DNA of 39,555 nt from Salinarimonas ramus (lineage in GTDB: Bacteria; Pseudomonadota; Alphaproteobacteria; Rhizobiales; Beijerinckiaceae), in NCBI RefSeq assembly GCF_014645695.1, contig NZ_BMMF01000012.1, forward strand, positions 177,907 to 217,461, written 5' to 3'. The notes beneath the pieces are model-generated. The model searched no databases. It was not told the origin of the DNA and saw only the letters and a list, made by a program, of their open reading frames with translations. The position numbers were made by a program, and so were the translations under genes. Below are positions 38,946-39,555 of this stretch, piece after piece. How positions within the stretch are numbered: the stretch's first letter is position 1; every line of letters begins with the position of its first letter.

Positions 38946-39555
38946 TCACCCGAACGTCACGTCGCTGAGCAGGACGCCCTGCGCAAGCACCTCGGCGTTG
39001 TTGGCCACGTTCTCCGGGCTCTCGGTGAAGGAGGCGAGCACGTGGGCGCGCTCCATGCCGTCGGCCAGGCGGCCGAGCCAGAAGGCGCGGCCCTCCGCCT
39101 CGCCCGCGCGGGAGAGGATGTTCTGGTAGAGCGTGTCGACGAAGGTGGTGTCGGGGACCGTCGCCACCGGTCCGTAGCGTTCGGTGAATTCCCGCGACAC
39201 GATGAAGTAGTCGGCGAAGTCTAGCAGCGTCCCCTGGCCCGACAAGGCGATGTCGATCCAGTAGGCGAAGCCCGCGTCGTCCGGCGCGCGCCCGAAGGCG
39301 GCGGCGTAGAGGCGGTAGATCGGGTCCGAGATCGGCGCGAGGTCGAAGGCGATGACGCCGTCGGTGAAGACGAGGCGCTCGATCGTGGCGAGCGTGTCCG
39401 CGCCCTCCGGCCCCGTGACGGCGTTCGCGAGACCGTCCGCGCCGCGGGTTACGACGTGGTCGGCCCGCGCGCCCGAATAGTAGGCGAAGTCCGTCCCGTC
39501 GCCGCCGAACAACGTGTCGTCGCCCATGCCGCCGGTGATGCGGTCGTTGCCGCCG
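38946..39555 (-). CDS. RTX / DUF4214-domain secreted protein, C-terminal part
   Basis: The last ~202 codons of a larger gene whose start lies beyond the window. The first visible residues are GGNDRITGGMGDDTLFGGDG, RTX calcium-binding nonapeptide repeats, followed by a linker (GADTLATIERLVFTDGVIAF) and a DUF4214 domain (YRLYAAAFGRAPDDAGFAYW; FVDTLYQNILSRAGEAEGRA; FTESPENVANNAEVL). Same tail architecture as the glycosidase at 3201 and the fragment at 13890. Such proteins are exported by type I secretion, with the signal at the C-terminus. What the missing N-terminal part does is unknown. Confidence 0.9.
   Translation of the reverse strand, partial: GGNDRITGGMGDDTLFGGDGTDFAYYSGARADHVVTRGADGLANAVTGPEGADTLATIERLVFTDGVIAFDLAPISDPIYRLYAAAFGRAPDDAGFAYWIDIALSGQGTLLDFADYFIVSREFTERYGPVATVPDTTFVDTLYQNILSRAGEAEGRAFWLGRLADGMERAHVLASFTESPENVANNAEVLAQGVLLSDVTFG

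Overview
The window is GC-rich chromosomal DNA from an alphaproteobacterium, probably of the Hyphomicrobiales. That placement is inferred from codon use, a short alphaproteobacterial-type flagellin, PotABCD-like transporter genes and the mix of insertion sequences; there is no rRNA or other marker gene to confirm it. I recognised no tRNA, rRNA or CRISPR array.

Layout. (a) 1-3.2 kb: 5' part of a flagellin gene (minus strand), a small coiled-coil ORF and an intact IS481-family element. (b) 3.2-6.4 kb: a secreted-type GH113-like glycosidase with one RTX repeat and a DUF4214 tail, then wreckage of surface-polysaccharide genes (a WsaF-like glycosyltransferase and fused pieces of rmlD and rmlA). 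(c) 6.4-10.2 kb: a tyrosine recombinase with two small upstream genes, then a head-to-tail array of two overlapping toxin-antitoxin pairs (ccdAB, vapBC). (d) 10.2-18.3 kb: a gene graveyard. An IS21 element with a 5-bp target duplication splits an already decayed gene; a DUF4214 fragment is fused to an IS1634 remnant; IS3, IS630 and IS256 debris follows. Within it lie an apparently intact MarR/DUF4096 protein and an AbrB-VapC pair. (e) 18.4-29.2 kb: a LysR regulator followed by nine tightly packed, mostly overlapping genes (AtzH-like, amidase, cupin, formamidase-like, CocE-like hydrolase, creatininase-like, and an ABC importer with a fused permease). This reads as one uptake-and-hydrolysis operon for an unknown amide/ester compound. 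(f) 29.2-33.4 kb: a second copy of a ~380-bp non-coding repeat, a FitAB pair, an orphan 183-aa gene and a paralogue of the MarR/DUF4096 protein. (g) 33.4-36.8 kb: a minus-strand module with a soluble FtsH-like AAA+/zinc protease, a PD-(D/E)XK-like nuclease and two small proteins. (h) 37.2-39.6 kb: an IS256 fragment, an IS110 transposase and the C-terminal part of another RTX/DUF4214 protein.

Most noteworthy are two 257-aa paralogues that join a winged-helix domain to the N-terminal domain of IS5-type transposases without any catalytic domain. Their loci share the palindrome CGGATA-N9-TATCCG, present three times here; two copies sit at the end of a conserved ~380-bp repeat. This may be a domesticated transposase-derived regulator with its operators. 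The AAA+ protease/nuclease module and the amide-catabolism operon are the next best candidates for new biology.
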